NCBI RefSeq assembly: GCF_024586455.1
Contig: NC_065920.1
Location: 51,823,109-51,887,108, forward strand
From: Bactrocera neohumeralis
Lineage: Eukaryota; Arthropoda; Insecta; Diptera; Tephritidae
Direction of reading: 5' to 3'
DNA: 64,000 nt
Each line of letters begins with the position of its first letter. The stretch's first letter is position 1. The translations under genes and the position numbers were made by a program. The notes beneath the pieces are model-generated. The model made no database searches. It was not told where the DNA came from and was given only the letters and a program-made list of their open reading frames with translations. Of this stretch, positions 51,996-62,085 are shown piece after piece.

Positions 51996-53057
51996 ATGTC
52001 GCGTGCACAAAACAAAGCCAATAAATTGGCCGTTTTACAAGTTATAAAGGAGAAAAAAGTAAGTTTATTTTGATTATCATATTTAGAATGTATACATGAA
52101 TATGCAATAAATATATTTATCTACATTTAAGGATTCTTTATTTGGATCTTTTCAAAATAATGCAACTTGCAAAACGCAAAAGCAAGATGGTTGGACTGAA
52201 GTTCTAAAGACGGCACAATCCCTCGGACTAGCTGCTGCTAATCGCGAATGGACTTATGCCAGAGATAATTTATTTGGCCTTTGGAAGAGCCGAACTTTGG
52301 TAATTTTGTTATAATTTGTTATTTTCAAAGAATTTTCGGTCGATTCTAGGAATAGCAATTAAAAAAAGTGAGCTTGCAAGTGAGCTTGCAAGTGAGTGAA
52401 ATTTATTTAAATGCACAAACGGTCTAATTCCAGCTAAAGCAACAAAATTGCAAGAGTATTTCTGTAGTTTTGTTGTTTACACCATTATTCGCTGCGACGA
52501 TTAAATTATTGTTATTCCTTAGATTTTTTGCTGCAGCTAACAGTTATTTTCAACAAGATTCAATTCTTACTTCGTGTACATGCACAGCAGGATTTTTTTT
52601 TTTTAATAATTAGCTAGTTATAATTTAAAAATTCGCTTCATTTTAGGCGAAAAAAGACAATGCCAAGAGGACAGGCACTGCGGGTGGCAAAAACGTATTG
52701 CTGGATGAAGTCGACAACTACATACTTGACATTTTGGGCAATGAGTCGACAGTTGTTCAGGGTCTCGGCCAACCCGAAAGCGATGGAGTGTCCTCCAATT
52801 TGGACAATATATTGGAACAAATCCAACCAGAAAGGACGAGACCAACCAACAGGAAAAGAACATATAATTTACAAGATAGACATGAGGAGTTGAAGCTTGA
52901 ACTCTTAGAAACCGAAATTTACAAAAATAAGCTAAAAATTTTGTCATTAGAACAAAAATTAGGTTTGAAACGATCAAAATTCACAGCGGATTTGGAGAAG
53001 GAGTCAATGAATGAAAATGATAAAACTCTCTCATTAAGTCCGCTGCTGTCGTATTAA
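51996..53057 (+). CDS. Harbinger Myb/SANT accessory protein, three exons, intact (213 aa)
   Basis: Exons 51996-52058, 52132-52299 and 52647-53057 with GT-AG borders; joined length 642 bases ending in TAA. The protein begins MSRAQNKANKLAVLQVIKEK, continues with a trihelix Myb/SANT domain spanning exons 1-2 (DSLFGSFQNNATCKTKQDGW, EVLKTAQSLGL, then NLFGLWKSRTL) and a linker with the lysine-rich AKKDNAKRTGTAGGK motif (the TGGG equivalent). The C-terminus is a coiled coil (EELKLELLETEIYKNKLKIL). No stop or frameshift, unlike the companion transposase. Its role, by family knowledge, is binding of the element ends and nuclear import of the transposase. Confidence 0.7.
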
Positions 53058-53301
53058 TAATAATTTTTAGTATATACATATGTATATTATTGAATTATTT
53101 GATTTCATTTTTTTCTTTTTATTTTATTTTTTTTTCTGAAAACTTTATATTAAGAAGAATTTAAGTTTAAAATATATATATATGTAAATCCAAATCCAAA
53201 TAAAATAACAAATGTGTACAAATTAAAGTTTCGTAACCTGTAAACTCGTGGGTAAGGCATTAATTTTTTTGTAATAAGGTTTCTTATAAAAGAAGAAATT
53301 A

Positions 53302-54205
53302 TTAATTAAACCAATTTAGCAGACTTTGGAGCCTTTCAGAATTGTTTAGTGACTCCGTGTTCTGAAAGGACTGCTCATTTTCATTTTCATTTGCTCCATT
53401 CATAATTCCTTCGTCATAATCCACATCATTTTGTGCATCCATTCGACAAATGTTGTGGAAAATGCAGCACATTATTATTATTTTCGCTGCTTTTTCTGGC
53501 TGCAACCGTAAATGGTTCAAGCAAGGCAACTTTTCTTTAAGGATACCTGTAAAAATAACTTGGCTATAAAAATCTTAAAAAACAAATGTATGTCTAAAAG
53601 TCATACCGAAACAATTTTCAATAATCCTCCTTGTTTTTTTATGCGCTCTATTAAAAAGCTGCTCTTGTGGCGACGTCGGATTGTTTCGCAAAGGAGGAAT
53701 TAGCCAATTCAGTAACGGATAAGCACTATCTCCTAAAATTACGGCATTAGGGAATGGACGGAATCCGTTTTCAAATCTGCCGAACAAATTAGAATTACGT
53801 AGGACTCTGGCATCGTGCACACTCCATGGCCAATTACAATTTACGGCATAAATCTGAAAATTAGGTCCACAAACCATCATTGCATTAATCGCATGATTTC
53901 CGTGCCTATTCACAAATTGTTCCTCGTTAACGTTAGACGCGTCTATATCAATCATCGTTCCGTCAATGCACCCTGCGACTTGTGGAAATCCACCAATATT
54001 AAAAAAAAAAAGACTGTGTGGCGATATTTTGATTTTCTTCAAATTCTGGCCAACGAATAGTTACGTCCATGAACTCGTTTATCACGATATTTGCCAGTCG
54101 ATAGATTACTCTGCACACCGTTGATTTGTGAACCCCATGCATTTTCGCAATTCCATGATATATTGTCGTCAAAATAATCCAATTAGAAAAACAACAAGCG
54201 CTCAT
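53302..54205 (-). pseudogene. PIF/Harbinger transposase, N-terminally truncated and frameshifted
   Basis: Reverse strand. The HTH YHGIAKMHGVHKSTVCRVIY (about 54170-54110), VAGCIDGTMIDIDA (first Asp, about 53965), YAVNCNWPWSVHDARVLRNS (second Asp, about 53830), GDSAYPLLNWLIPPLRN (53720) and RRIIENCFGM (Glu, about 53615) are the DDE_Tnp_4 motifs. A frameshift lies near 54000-54010 at an A-run and another near 53600, before the MCCIFHNICR tail (53470), which ends at 53302. The first part of the protein (before FYHGIAKMHG) is missing at about 54180. Confidence 0.8.
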
Positions 54206-54324
54206 GAAGGAGAAAACGACGATTGCCGCGTATCATTTTTAAACGACGATTATGCAATAGAAAAATGCCGAGAAGCAGAAGAGCGCAACCAACACAATTT
54301 TCCAGATTTGCAATGAATTTTCTC

Positions 54325-54870
54325 GATGTAGAAGAAACAATACGATGGAACAGGAAAATTTACCAGTGGAAGTTTGGATAAATGAGTTCGAGGAGACATC
54401 AGCTAATATGGGATGACTTTCAAAAATATGTTTTTGCTAAAAAGTCTATTAAAGGTACTGCAAACTTATTTCTAAACAGTGAAAAGGGAATTGTTTCCTG
54501 GGAAAAGGTGAAATTCGCATTGTTGAGAGAATTCCAAACAGCAACGAACAGCGCTACAATACACAAAGAATTAACTGAAAGAAAAATAAAAAAAGACGAG
54601 AACGTGCAAGATTATTTTTTTTTAATAAGAGAAATCGCATCAAGGTGAAACGTTGAAAATGCTGCTTTCATCCAGTATGTGATCGATGGCATAAGGGATT
54701 TAAGTTTAAACAAAAGCATTTTGTATGGCGCTCATGATATGACGAAATTTAAACAAAAACTCAGGATATACGAAATGGTGCGATCGAAAGCAAAAGATGA
54801 GGAAAAAGAAATAGTTAAGAACAAGAAAGTAAGTAGTGATGTAAACAAAGAAATGATAAAATCAGATTGA
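54325..54870 (+). pseudogene. Ty3/gypsy gag fragment
   Basis: VEVWINEFEETSANMG, then after a frameshift WDDFQKYVFAKKSIKGTANL, FLNSEKGIVSWEKVKFALLR, EFQTATNSATIHKELTERKI and, after a TGA at 54648, FIQYVIDGIRDLSLNKSILY. This is a full retrotransposon gag capsid pattern (W...FE......W...QK..FAK..LKG.A..F......SW...K..L..EF ... IH..L..RK.K......Y). The tail is lysine-rich. Capsid protein of a gypsy element. Confidence 0.75.
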
Positions 54871-55412
54871 AATAATTCTTCCTCGATGCAAGTCTTTCAT
54901 TGCCCCCCACCAGCGGTAACGTATTGAATAAAACTTCCTTTAGGTATTAACATTTGGTCCTTCGAGCCTAAAAACAAAAAAGAGCTACGGCAAATTTATG
55001 TGGGATGGCATCCCTGGCAGAAAGGGAAAAATATGAAAGGATGCAACATAGAAATGCCATAGCGTGGGTTGCTCCCATTGCGATGAGCGAACACAGTTAG
55101 AGTTAGAAGTCAGTCACCGAACGATACGAACGAGTTAAGGCACATGTAACTTACAACACATCACTATCACATGGCAACAACTGACCACACCCAAAGGGTC
55201 AATGTCCAAAGTTCGTGATAACACTAAACTACATCATTATCAAGAACGATAAATTATATGTATTGTAGATTACCCATTAGTATAAACAGAAGCATAACCA
55301 TACACGCTTCGTCTTTTGTATTTTGAATATTACTGAATAAAGAACGTTCTGCTGTCAATGCAGAACTAAAATATTTTTTTGACTAAAATAACCCAAGTGT
55401 TATTAATTAACG
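54871..55412 (+). repeat. BEL/Pao-like leader and LTR debris
   Basis: CCCCCCACCAGCGGTAAC (54906) and CATTTGGTCCTTCGAGCC (54951) match the segment at 11372-11460. 55090-55400 looks like another LTR end (GAATAAAGAACGTTCTGCTG at 55334). Confidence 0.4.
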
Positions 55413-55743
55413 CGCGAGTTAAGGAAGATAACATTCCTTATCATACTCACGAACCCAAATACATCAACAAATCTTTATCAGCTGTAAATATAAAAACATG
55501 TATCACATACACATAATAATGTATTGTAATTATCAGTAATAGATAAGAACTTATCCAAATATATTTATCATCTTAAAATAAGAACACAACAGAACAACCT
55601 GAATGTTCTGTCGATAGTACAAATAGTTGTAAGCAAACCTAATGTCCTTTAGTCTTAGTATTGCCATCAAACGTGAAGGTGGAGATATTAAACTCAACAA
55701 ATAGATAAAATAATAAACACAATATTATTATTATTTATTATTC
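55413..55743 (+). repeat. LTR-like repeat, copy 2
   Basis: Matches 440-775. Directly followed by an integrase frame, which it may have truncated. Confidence 0.6.
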
Positions 55744-56300
55744 ATGAATGATAAGTACTCAAAATATTGTTACTTACGAAAACTGGAAAACAAATTAAAT
55801 TGTCATGAGTACATAGAGGAAATATTATCTCAAGTGTACCCCAACACCAAGCATCTTATGACTGATAACGAAAATATGTTTGTAGGCAACGTAGCGATGG
55901 CGGTGTATAACAGACTTCATATTACACATGCATTGACTCCAAAACACCATACAACAAGGAAGGATCAAGTTGAACGGGTTCACGGTACGCTAATCGAAAT
56001 TTCGACAAGCTTAACTAGCGAAAACAAAACAGCTCCTGGCGAAGAATTGTTTAACGCGGTACGACAGTACAATAAAACTATCCATTCAACTGCAGGATAC
56101 AAACCGGAAGACGTATTCTTCAATCGGGAAAAGTATCCGGAAATAGAAGATGTTTTACTCAAAAATCAAGGAAGAGTATTAAATTATCACAATAAAGATA
56201 GAAAGACAATTACATATAAGTCAGGTGATAAATTTATTCCCAAACGGACAAACGGAATAAAAGTGCCAATAAATATAACAAACATACTGTAAAAGAAGAT
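55744..56300 (+). pseudogene. Ty3/gypsy (errantivirus-type) integrase, C-terminal half
   Basis: MNDKYSKYCYLRKLENKLNC, then HLMTDNENMF (second catalytic Asp, TDNE) and ITHALTPKHHTTRKDQVERV then HG (Glu of the DD35E triad in QVERVHG). It continues with NKTIHSTAGYKPEDVFF, typical of gypsy/ZAM-type integrases, and ends IRRQ-like codons after a stop at 56290. The first Asp, zinc finger and everything upstream are missing, replaced by the LTR-like repeat. Integrase inserts the cDNA in the host genome (family knowledge). Confidence 0.8.
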
Positions 56301-56370
56301 CGCGGTGCAACCATTCTAGCTGAGAGAGGAAAAATTATCCATAAAGACAGCATACGAAGACAGGCTATAG

Positions 56371-56560
56371 TATGTACGGCGGTATTATAATATTATTTAC
56401 AATTTATTCCTGTTTTGCAGATCTAGTGACTGACCTCAGTAATAGAAGATTTGTTTCGACTGAGACAGACATAGTGTATTTATTTGAAGACACACAATTT
56501 TTGTACCATGTAGCCTATTAACGACTATACTTACACCGTACTAAAATATTATGAGGAACA
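56371..56560 (+). pseudogene. Errantivirus-type env, N-terminal part
   Basis: Downstream of the integrase an ATG at 56371 opens a frame with a hydrophobic signal-like segment, then DLVTDLSNRRFVSTETDIVY, matching the start of gypsy-group Env (DL......R.VSTETD). A stop follows after about 50 codons and the rest of env is lost. Its position right behind integrase is normal for the group. Confidence 0.6.
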
Positions 56561-56920
56561 GGTTTAATGCAAATCCGAATGAAAGAGGCTATTCTTGTCA
56601 GTAAAAATAATATGTAGCTTAAGGAGACTTAAGTTTTGATTTTAATAAAACAGTCCTCGTTCTTGTTTTAATTAAATACCACGACCGAAAACCGAAAAAA
56701 AAGGTTACTACTGTTATCAAATTGAAAGCAAAGGCAAGAATAACAACAACAGGAGTAGCTGTTGCAACAATCAATATTATCATCAAAGCCAGCAACAACA
56801 ATAAGGGGTATAACCCCTTAAACTAATTAACTTCAGAATATACAATTGTGATTTGAAAAAAAAATTATAATAATTAATCTTAATCTGAATTAAATTAAAT
56901 TTAAAAACACACCAAGTATA
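56561..56920. other. No gene; one small hairpin
   Basis: Asn/Gln-codon-rich sequence followed by AAGGGGTATAACCCCTT (56803), a 6-base perfect stem. It may be the leader of the gag that starts at 56921. Confidence 0.4.
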
Positions 56921-57400
56921 ATGGCAGAACAAATAGAATTACTAACTCGCTGCTTAGCATCTTTAACTCAAATAACTGCGCAAAATGCAGCCAATAACCA
57001 ATTGTCAATAAGACAATGTATCGAAAATGGAAATTCTTTTGAGAGTGATGGCGGCCAATTGCCAGCATTCATTGAAGCAATAGATAAGATTCTGAGGGAT
57101 TATCTAAACCAAGAACAAGAATTTTTTAGAGTATAGTACTATTTAAAAATAGGTGGGAAAGCAAAACATCATTTGCATCTTGCCCCACCAGCTAGTTGGG
57201 AAGATTGTAAAAAAAAACTAAAAAAAAAAACATTTTAAACCTAGGAAAGATCAAATGACCATAACTAGGGAAATAAATACATTACGAGCAGGTGAATTTG
57301 GAGCTCTCGATGAAAACGGGGAGGCAATGAAGGAAATTTTTTCAGGAATGCTTATTCAACGTATTAAGCAAATCACATCAGGGACTTGTGCTTATGCAAT
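56921..57400 (+). pseudogene. Ty3/gypsy gag fragment (second family)
   Basis: MAEQIELLTRCLASLTQITA, then FESDGGQLPAFIEAIDKILR, a stop at 57136, YYLKIGGKAKHHLHLAPPAS and, in another frame, KDQMTITREINTLRAGEFGA. The F....Q...FI..ID..L ... IGG.A...L ... SW..CK..L pattern is a gag capsid. Sequence breaks at about 57395 just before the foldback element. Confidence 0.6.
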
Positions 57401-57406
57401 AAGGAA

Positions 57407-57714
57407 CAGAGAACTGCAAAACTCACTTTTTCCTTGAATCAGCTCATACGCAAAAGTTTCTATTCAAGTCCAATCACTGAGCGAAACACAGCGTTGAGTA
57501 AAAATCAGCTCATGTTGCCGAACCGCTCATTTGCGTACAATGTGAGCCTTCGGTCCGAAATGCTTTGCTCACGTTTGCTCACTTCACGAAATATTTAGCT
57601 CATGCTCGCTCACTTCACGAAATGTTTAGCTCACTTTCGCTCAGTGATTGGAATTGAATAGAAACTTTTGCGTATGAGCTGATTTAAGGAAAAAGTGAGT
57701 TTTGCAGTTCTCTG
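57407..57714. mobile_element. 308-bp foldback MITE, hAT-like ends
   Basis: CAGAGAACTGCAAAACTCAC at 57407 starts an 80-base arm; the reverse complement ending at 57714 is the same except for two substitutions. The middle holds three degenerate copies of a (GC)TCGCTCACTTCACGAAAT unit. The CAGAGAACTG ends resemble hAT ends (CAG...CTG), but no 8-base duplication is visible (left flank AATAAGGAA, right flank GTATGTAT). Confidence 0.85.
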
Positions 57715-57832
57715 GTATGTATATAGTTTTTGTATGCTTTGTTCGCGATCAGCTTATGTGTCACATGCATTGCACTAAGAATTTGGTACACAACTTATAT
57801 TTTATTAGGTATGTATTTGTCATCCCGTCGAT

Positions 57833-58790
57833 ATGGAGCAAGAAGATATTTTAGAAAAAAAAACGTACAAACGCCTGGGGATCTACACATTGTCAGCCCG
57901 ACATAAGGGAAGGAGCCATGTTTGGAATATATTATCTGAAATTATTAAAGAGGATGGCACTAAAAAATTCTTCAAATTTAAACAGACATACATATGTATG
58001 TAAGTGCTGCAAATCGCTTAAGGAGACGGCGCTTTTATTCAAGCACAGTGAGTTTATTCATATGCGTTGAGTTTGCTCATACCCATTGAGTTTGCTCATA
58101 GTGGAAATGAAATTTTAAATTCTATTGAAAAACGAACAAAAATATTGTTGAATAACAAATTTATAGTTTCTTGCTTGTTGTTGGATCCACGTTTTCAACA
58201 GATATTATCGCCGCAACAAAAAATGACGCAATAAATCATTTAAAATCTATTTGGGATAGACTTAATAGTCTTCACCCTACTGGCAATATGTGCTCAACTC
58301 CGAATTCCAGCTCAATGAAATGCAGAATTATTTTTTTGATGAGGAAGACGAATTGATAGAAGCGTACTTATCTCAAGGCGTTAAATCAGAAGTCAACAGT
58401 ACAATCGATGTATATTCAAAAATTGAAAACCTGAAACTTTCTCATCAAAGGATTGACATACATAGACGTTTTGTCTTATTGGAAAGGAAAACAGTATACC
58501 GACCAGGAATTATACGCAATTAGTAATGTTTGTTATGCCGTACCGCCAACTCAGGTAAATGAAAATGGCCTAATTAATTAAAGTTTTCTCCTTTATTTAT
58601 TATTTTTATAACAGGTGTCGATTGAACGAGCTTTCTCTACTTGAAGACTGGTGCTTACCGACTCTCGCAATCGATTAAGCCACGATGTTCTTGAGAACAT
58701 ATTGCTAGTAAAATTAAATCCTAGCTTTCTGGACATGGCCATTGATACGTTGCCACTTTTTGAACAAGAGGAACTTTGTAATGAATAATC
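57833..58790 (+). pseudogene. BED-finger hAT transposase, internally deleted
   Basis: MEQEDILEKKTYKRLGIYTL then SHVWNILSEIIKEDGTKKFF opens a BED finger; the Cys pair (CKCCKS in a shifted frame, about 58005) and H (KHSEFIHM) follow after a small duplication of ATACATATGTATG. The core with the first two catalytic Asp is deleted. Readable again: LLLDPRFQQIL (58177, another frame), DELIEAYLSQGVKSEVNST (58345), and after a probable intron (donor GTAAAT at about 58554, acceptor at 58617) VSIERAFST, RLVLTDSRNRLSHDVLENIL then LLVKLNP, the hAT dimerisation domain. Stops at 58063 and 58643 confirm decay. Confidence 0.75.
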
Positions 58791-58964
58791 AAAAAAATGA
58801 GTAATGTATGTAATGAAAGCAATGAAAAATTAATTTACTGTTATGTTTTTATGTTATTTATTCCAACGAATTTTGATTTAAATTTTTAATTTTGTAAACT
58901 TAAGAAAAATTAAAAAATTTGAAAATGAACAACATAATAAGAAAATTCAAGTACACTATAAGTA

Positions 58965-59440
58965 ATTGCCAAACATTCCTTTAAAGTCGTAGCTAATCAA
59001 AAACGGTCGCAACGGCCGACTTCCACGAATCTGACGCTTCTTGCTTTTTTCGACTTACGCTGCTGATCGAAAGCAACAGCGACAAAAATCAAAAGTAGCA
59101 AAAAGTCGAATGCATTACTTTTCGCGACTGTGACTGCCGACGACTGTCGAAAATTGTCGATCGCTGCTGCGGCAACTTATGTATACGATCGAAAGCTACA
59201 GCAAAGCAGAAAGCAGAAAAACGAATAACGGCGACTTATGCTGATTTCTGATTTTCGTAGCTGTTTGATTTTTGCGCCAGTCAAAGCATGCGACTTCTGA
59301 TTTTTTCAGAAGCAGAAGCAAAAGCACTTGCATACTTTTTGATATCGCTCGCAGTTGAAGTAGAGAATAGCAACAATATTGCGACTTCTGCTAATTCGAC
59401 CGCAATTAGCGACAAAATTAAAATCGCTGATTCTATCACA
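58965..59440. repeat. Region dense in GCGACTT/CGACTTCTG motifs
   Basis: GCGACTT, CGACTTMYGCTG and their reverse complements (AAGTCG) occur at least a dozen times (for example 59035, 59050, 59102, 59146, 59230, 59290, 59382). It lies on the 3' side of the hAT gene at 57833 and is most simply its subterminal transposase-binding array. The right terminal repeat was not found. Confidence 0.5.
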
Positions 59441-59500
59441 GAATGCTTATCACTGAAGAACGGTGGACAAATTAGACAAATTAGGTTAGATCCGAATCGG

Positions 59501-59640
59501 CTACTGGGATTTATTATGAAATAAGCTTTTGTTGTGTCGAATGACTTTAGAGCGTTGGCACTGTATGCAACATTTAGCAAAGGATCTACAATCTTTCGCA
59601 ATGCCTGGCCAAACGAATCTGTCGACCATCATCTTGACAG
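59501..59640 (-). pseudogene. Ty3/gypsy integrase zinc-binding domain fragment
   Basis: On the reverse strand RATVKMMVDRFVWPGIAKDC then RSFAKCCIQCQRSKVIRH. This is the second half of the HHCC integrase finger (..T......FVWPG...D......C..CQR.K..R). It is only 40 residues; the element of which it is part has been lost. Confidence 0.7.
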
Positions 59641-59947
59641 TAGCGCGAGTAAATATATCTATCAACCAAAGTACAATTAATACAAAGTACAAACTATACT
59701 GATAAGTGAATAACAAACAGAAACCACCGCATTCCAAAGTCCTCATCAATACACACGACACCAAAACACTTCAGCAAATCACAGATCGATAACACATTAC
59801 AAGAAATGCTATATAAAGAAACACAACACAATAATATAGGTTCTTTGTTCATTGTACATTGTCATAACAATAAGTACATATTTAATAAATAAAGAAACAG
59901 TTCTTCATAGGACTTAAAATACATGTTCATTGATTAAAGAAAATAAC
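59641..59947 (+). repeat. LTR ending at a tRNA-Lys-type primer site
   Basis: Non-coding; AATAAATAAAGAAACAG (59882) is a polyadenylation signal; ends CATTGATTAAAGAAAATAAC directly before TGGCGCCCGAGCAGGG. The left end is not defined. Confidence 0.6.
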
Positions 59948-59966
59948 TGGCGCCCGAGCAGGGACC
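59948..59966 (+). promoter_or_regulatory. Primer-binding site, tRNA-Lys type
   Basis: TGGCGCCCGAGCAGGGACC matches the primer site TGGCGCCC(G/A)ACAGGGAC used by many retroviruses and some gypsy-group elements. Confidence 0.75.
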
Positions 59967-60136
59967 GCATAACAAGGATTCCGGATATAAAATCCTTCAA
60001 TAAGTCGGTCGTAAAATCTACAAGGGACATAGTCTCATAAAACAAAACAAACCTTCATAGAAGGATACATAAATAAAGAAAAAAAGTGAAAAATTTCACT
60101 TTATTATGAAAATTTGTTTTTAAAAAAATTATAAAA

Positions 60137-60235
60137 ATGGCAACCTCAGCAGAAGTAGCAGCTATGCAAGTAGTAATAGCAGACCTACAACGAAGGATGT
60201 GTATTAAAGAGTTGCAAAAATACATTTGCCACTAA
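60137..60235 (+). pseudogene. gag start of the tRNA-Lys-primed element
   Basis: MATSAEVAAMQVVIADLQRR then MCIKELQKYICH and a stop. It starts about 190 bases after the primer site, in the normal place for gag. Truncated after about 20 recognisable codons; the rest belongs to other debris. Confidence 0.5.
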
Positions 60236-60744
60236 CATGCTTGCTAGCACTCCTAGTATTGTACTCTACTCAAAAGAGATTGCGAACCTTTAACAGCACA
60301 AAGCCGCTACTCTCCATTGAGAGTGCAATTACTAATTATACTCTTTCTGTTGAACCAAATGTACATAGTAAACTACTAGCCACGATCGTGAACAAAAGTT
60401 AACCGAAGCTACAGCAACAAGTAGAGAAAATATTTCGTGCTGCTTGTATTACTCCCAAGTACTTTTAAATCCGAAATTAGTTTTTGTTTGTTTGTGACTT
60501 GGCTGGTATTGCTTGCGCTGAAATTTTGTCATTATTTAATTACGGATATGGAACTTGATAGCGTAAGTTATTAAATATATATTTGTCGATGTAAACAAAT
60601 AACTTTGTTAATTTGGATATCATTTTTGAAATGACGAATGACCCTGTAATTTTGTAATAAATGACAAACTACTGTGTATGCAAAGTACTTTGTAAATAAA
60701 TTTCAATGTAATCGAAGTATGCTGTTTTCATGTTTCTCTTCATT
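60236..60744. other. No recognisable gene
   Basis: Probably LTR/leader debris; short frames without motif. Confidence 0.3.
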
Positions 60745-61125
60745 ATATCCTTCGGTGTGAGAGCGAGGTAAAAGCATTTCGTTTTGCCGAGTGTCCTTCT
60801 GCGCGTTACGATAAAATCAACGAGTGTTGTAAAGGCAAGAAAGAGACAAAGAATGTGCACAAGGCTTTGTTCTGGTAGATATACTAAGAGTGATGAAGCG
60901 CTTTTGGTACTGATGCATTGGTGTGCAAGTACGTGGGGAAATCGGTCGCACAGTTGTTCGCTACGCTTCGCCAGAAATATATTGACTTAGAGAAATGGAA
61001 ACCGGCTTGCCCATGAACGGCGCTCCTACTGCAGCACCAAATTGTACGGACAGCAATACAGACGATGCTACCGCACATGGACCGACATATTTACATATTT
61101 TGTTTCTTTTCTTATAATGTATTAA
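60745..61125 (+). repeat. Diverged relative of the TGTCGGCGCAG LTR, plus leader
   Basis: GTGAGAGCGAGGTAAAAGC ... TTTTGCCGAGTGTCC (60756-60803) parallels GAGAGCGAGGTGAGAGC ... CTCTGCCGAGTGTGG in the LTRs at 21810 and 46580. METGLPMNGAPTAAPN at 60996 may be the start of its gag. Confidence 0.4.
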
Positions 61126-61128
61126 TAT

Positions 61129-61545
61129 TTGCAGTCATTTACTAACGACTCACCTGCAGCAAACATCACATTAAGTAGTAGCTTAAGTAGTAGTGCCATA
61201 AGAGAAAGAATTATTAGTGGTGAATTAAAAATTTCTAAAGCTACTGGGAAAAGCAAAGTTTGGGACGTATTTGGAATAGTAGTAAATGAAATTAATGAAC
61301 AAATACCAAATATTGTAGCGTGCAAAATGGGTTTCAATATATTTAAGCACTGCAAAAAATCCACCTCAAGCTTGTTGAAGCACAAGTGCTTCATAAAATA
61401 CACATTGGCCAGTAATTGCGAAAGTATCAATAAAGTAGAAATAAGTGCAGAACGCAAAAAGGAAGCGTTGGAAATTATAACTGAATGGGTCATTAAAAGC
61501 TGCAGGCCATACAAAATAGTTGAAGACAGTGGGTTATGTGGAGAA
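61129..61545 (+). pseudogene. hAT (hobo/Hermes-like) N-terminal fragment
   Basis: RERIISGELKISKATGKSKV then WDVFGIVVNEINEQIPNIVA, a BED finger (C-x(4)...C as ACKMGFNIFKHCKKSTSSLL then KHKC) and ITEWVIKSCRPYKIVEDSGL. The sequence SL.KHKC and the W(V/T)...CRP(F/Y) motif are characteristic of hobo/Hermes-type transposases. It is broken at 61545, after which codons are unrelated. An AG acceptor (TTTGCAG) at about 61133 suggests this is an internal exon. Confidence 0.75.
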
Positions 61546-61684
61546 CCGAACCAGAGAGCGAACAACGAGAGCCTACCAATACCGAGTAAATTACGTACAT
61601 GTATACACCCAGCAAAACTTCGCTAACGTATTCACCAACACATATGCAAATCTTAAAAAAAAAAAAAAATCAAAAATTTACGTA

Positions 61685-61990
61685 TATAATGTGGAAAACT
61701 GCATCACATGTTGAAAACTTGTGAAGTGAATATATTTCAGTAACAACGACGGCTCCCTCCACAGTTGTGCTACAAGAATGGAAAATACATATAAACAATC
61801 ATATGCAGATATGCATTGTAGTCGTTTGATGTAAGAAGTAATCAGTATCAGTAGAAGTAATCAGTAGAAGTAATCAGTATATAACAAAGTGGAAAACTGC
61901 ATTTCTCACATTTGTGTGAAAACTTGTGAAGTGAATAGACGTGCGCGCGCACACTTTAATCGTTATCTTAAAAAAAAAAAAAAAAAGAAT
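61685..61990 (+). repeat. Partial duplication GTGGAAAACTGCAT ... CTTGTGAAGTGAATA
   Basis: TATAATGTGGAAAACTGCAT...GAAAACTTGTGAAGTGAATA at 61685 is repeated at 61882. Between them AGTAATCAGTA(TCAGTAGA) is repeated three times (61838-61880). Precedes the transposase-like gene at 62086. Confidence 0.7.
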
Positions 61991-62085
61991 TAAAAATATT
62001 GGAATCAGCTATACACTTTGACAGCGACAAAATTGAGGCAAGTATTTATTATATAAATCACTATTTATTGTTTTTAAATATAAAT

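Larger units (their letters stand above)
51695..54205. mobile_element. PIF/Harbinger element, left end and two genes
   Basis: GGGCCCCATTGCACCATTCA (51695) is a Harbinger-like terminal repeat; the region inside has repeated CTTTTCA/AACTT(A/G)TC motifs. A + strand Myb/SANT gene and a - strand transposase follow in convergent order, as in the element at 40952. The right terminal repeat is missing: the transposase N-terminus is replaced by gypsy gag. Confidence 0.65.

Noticed and set aside
61122..61565. 147-codon reverse frame
   Set aside because: It is antisense to the Hermes-like hAT fragment, which has clear family motifs.
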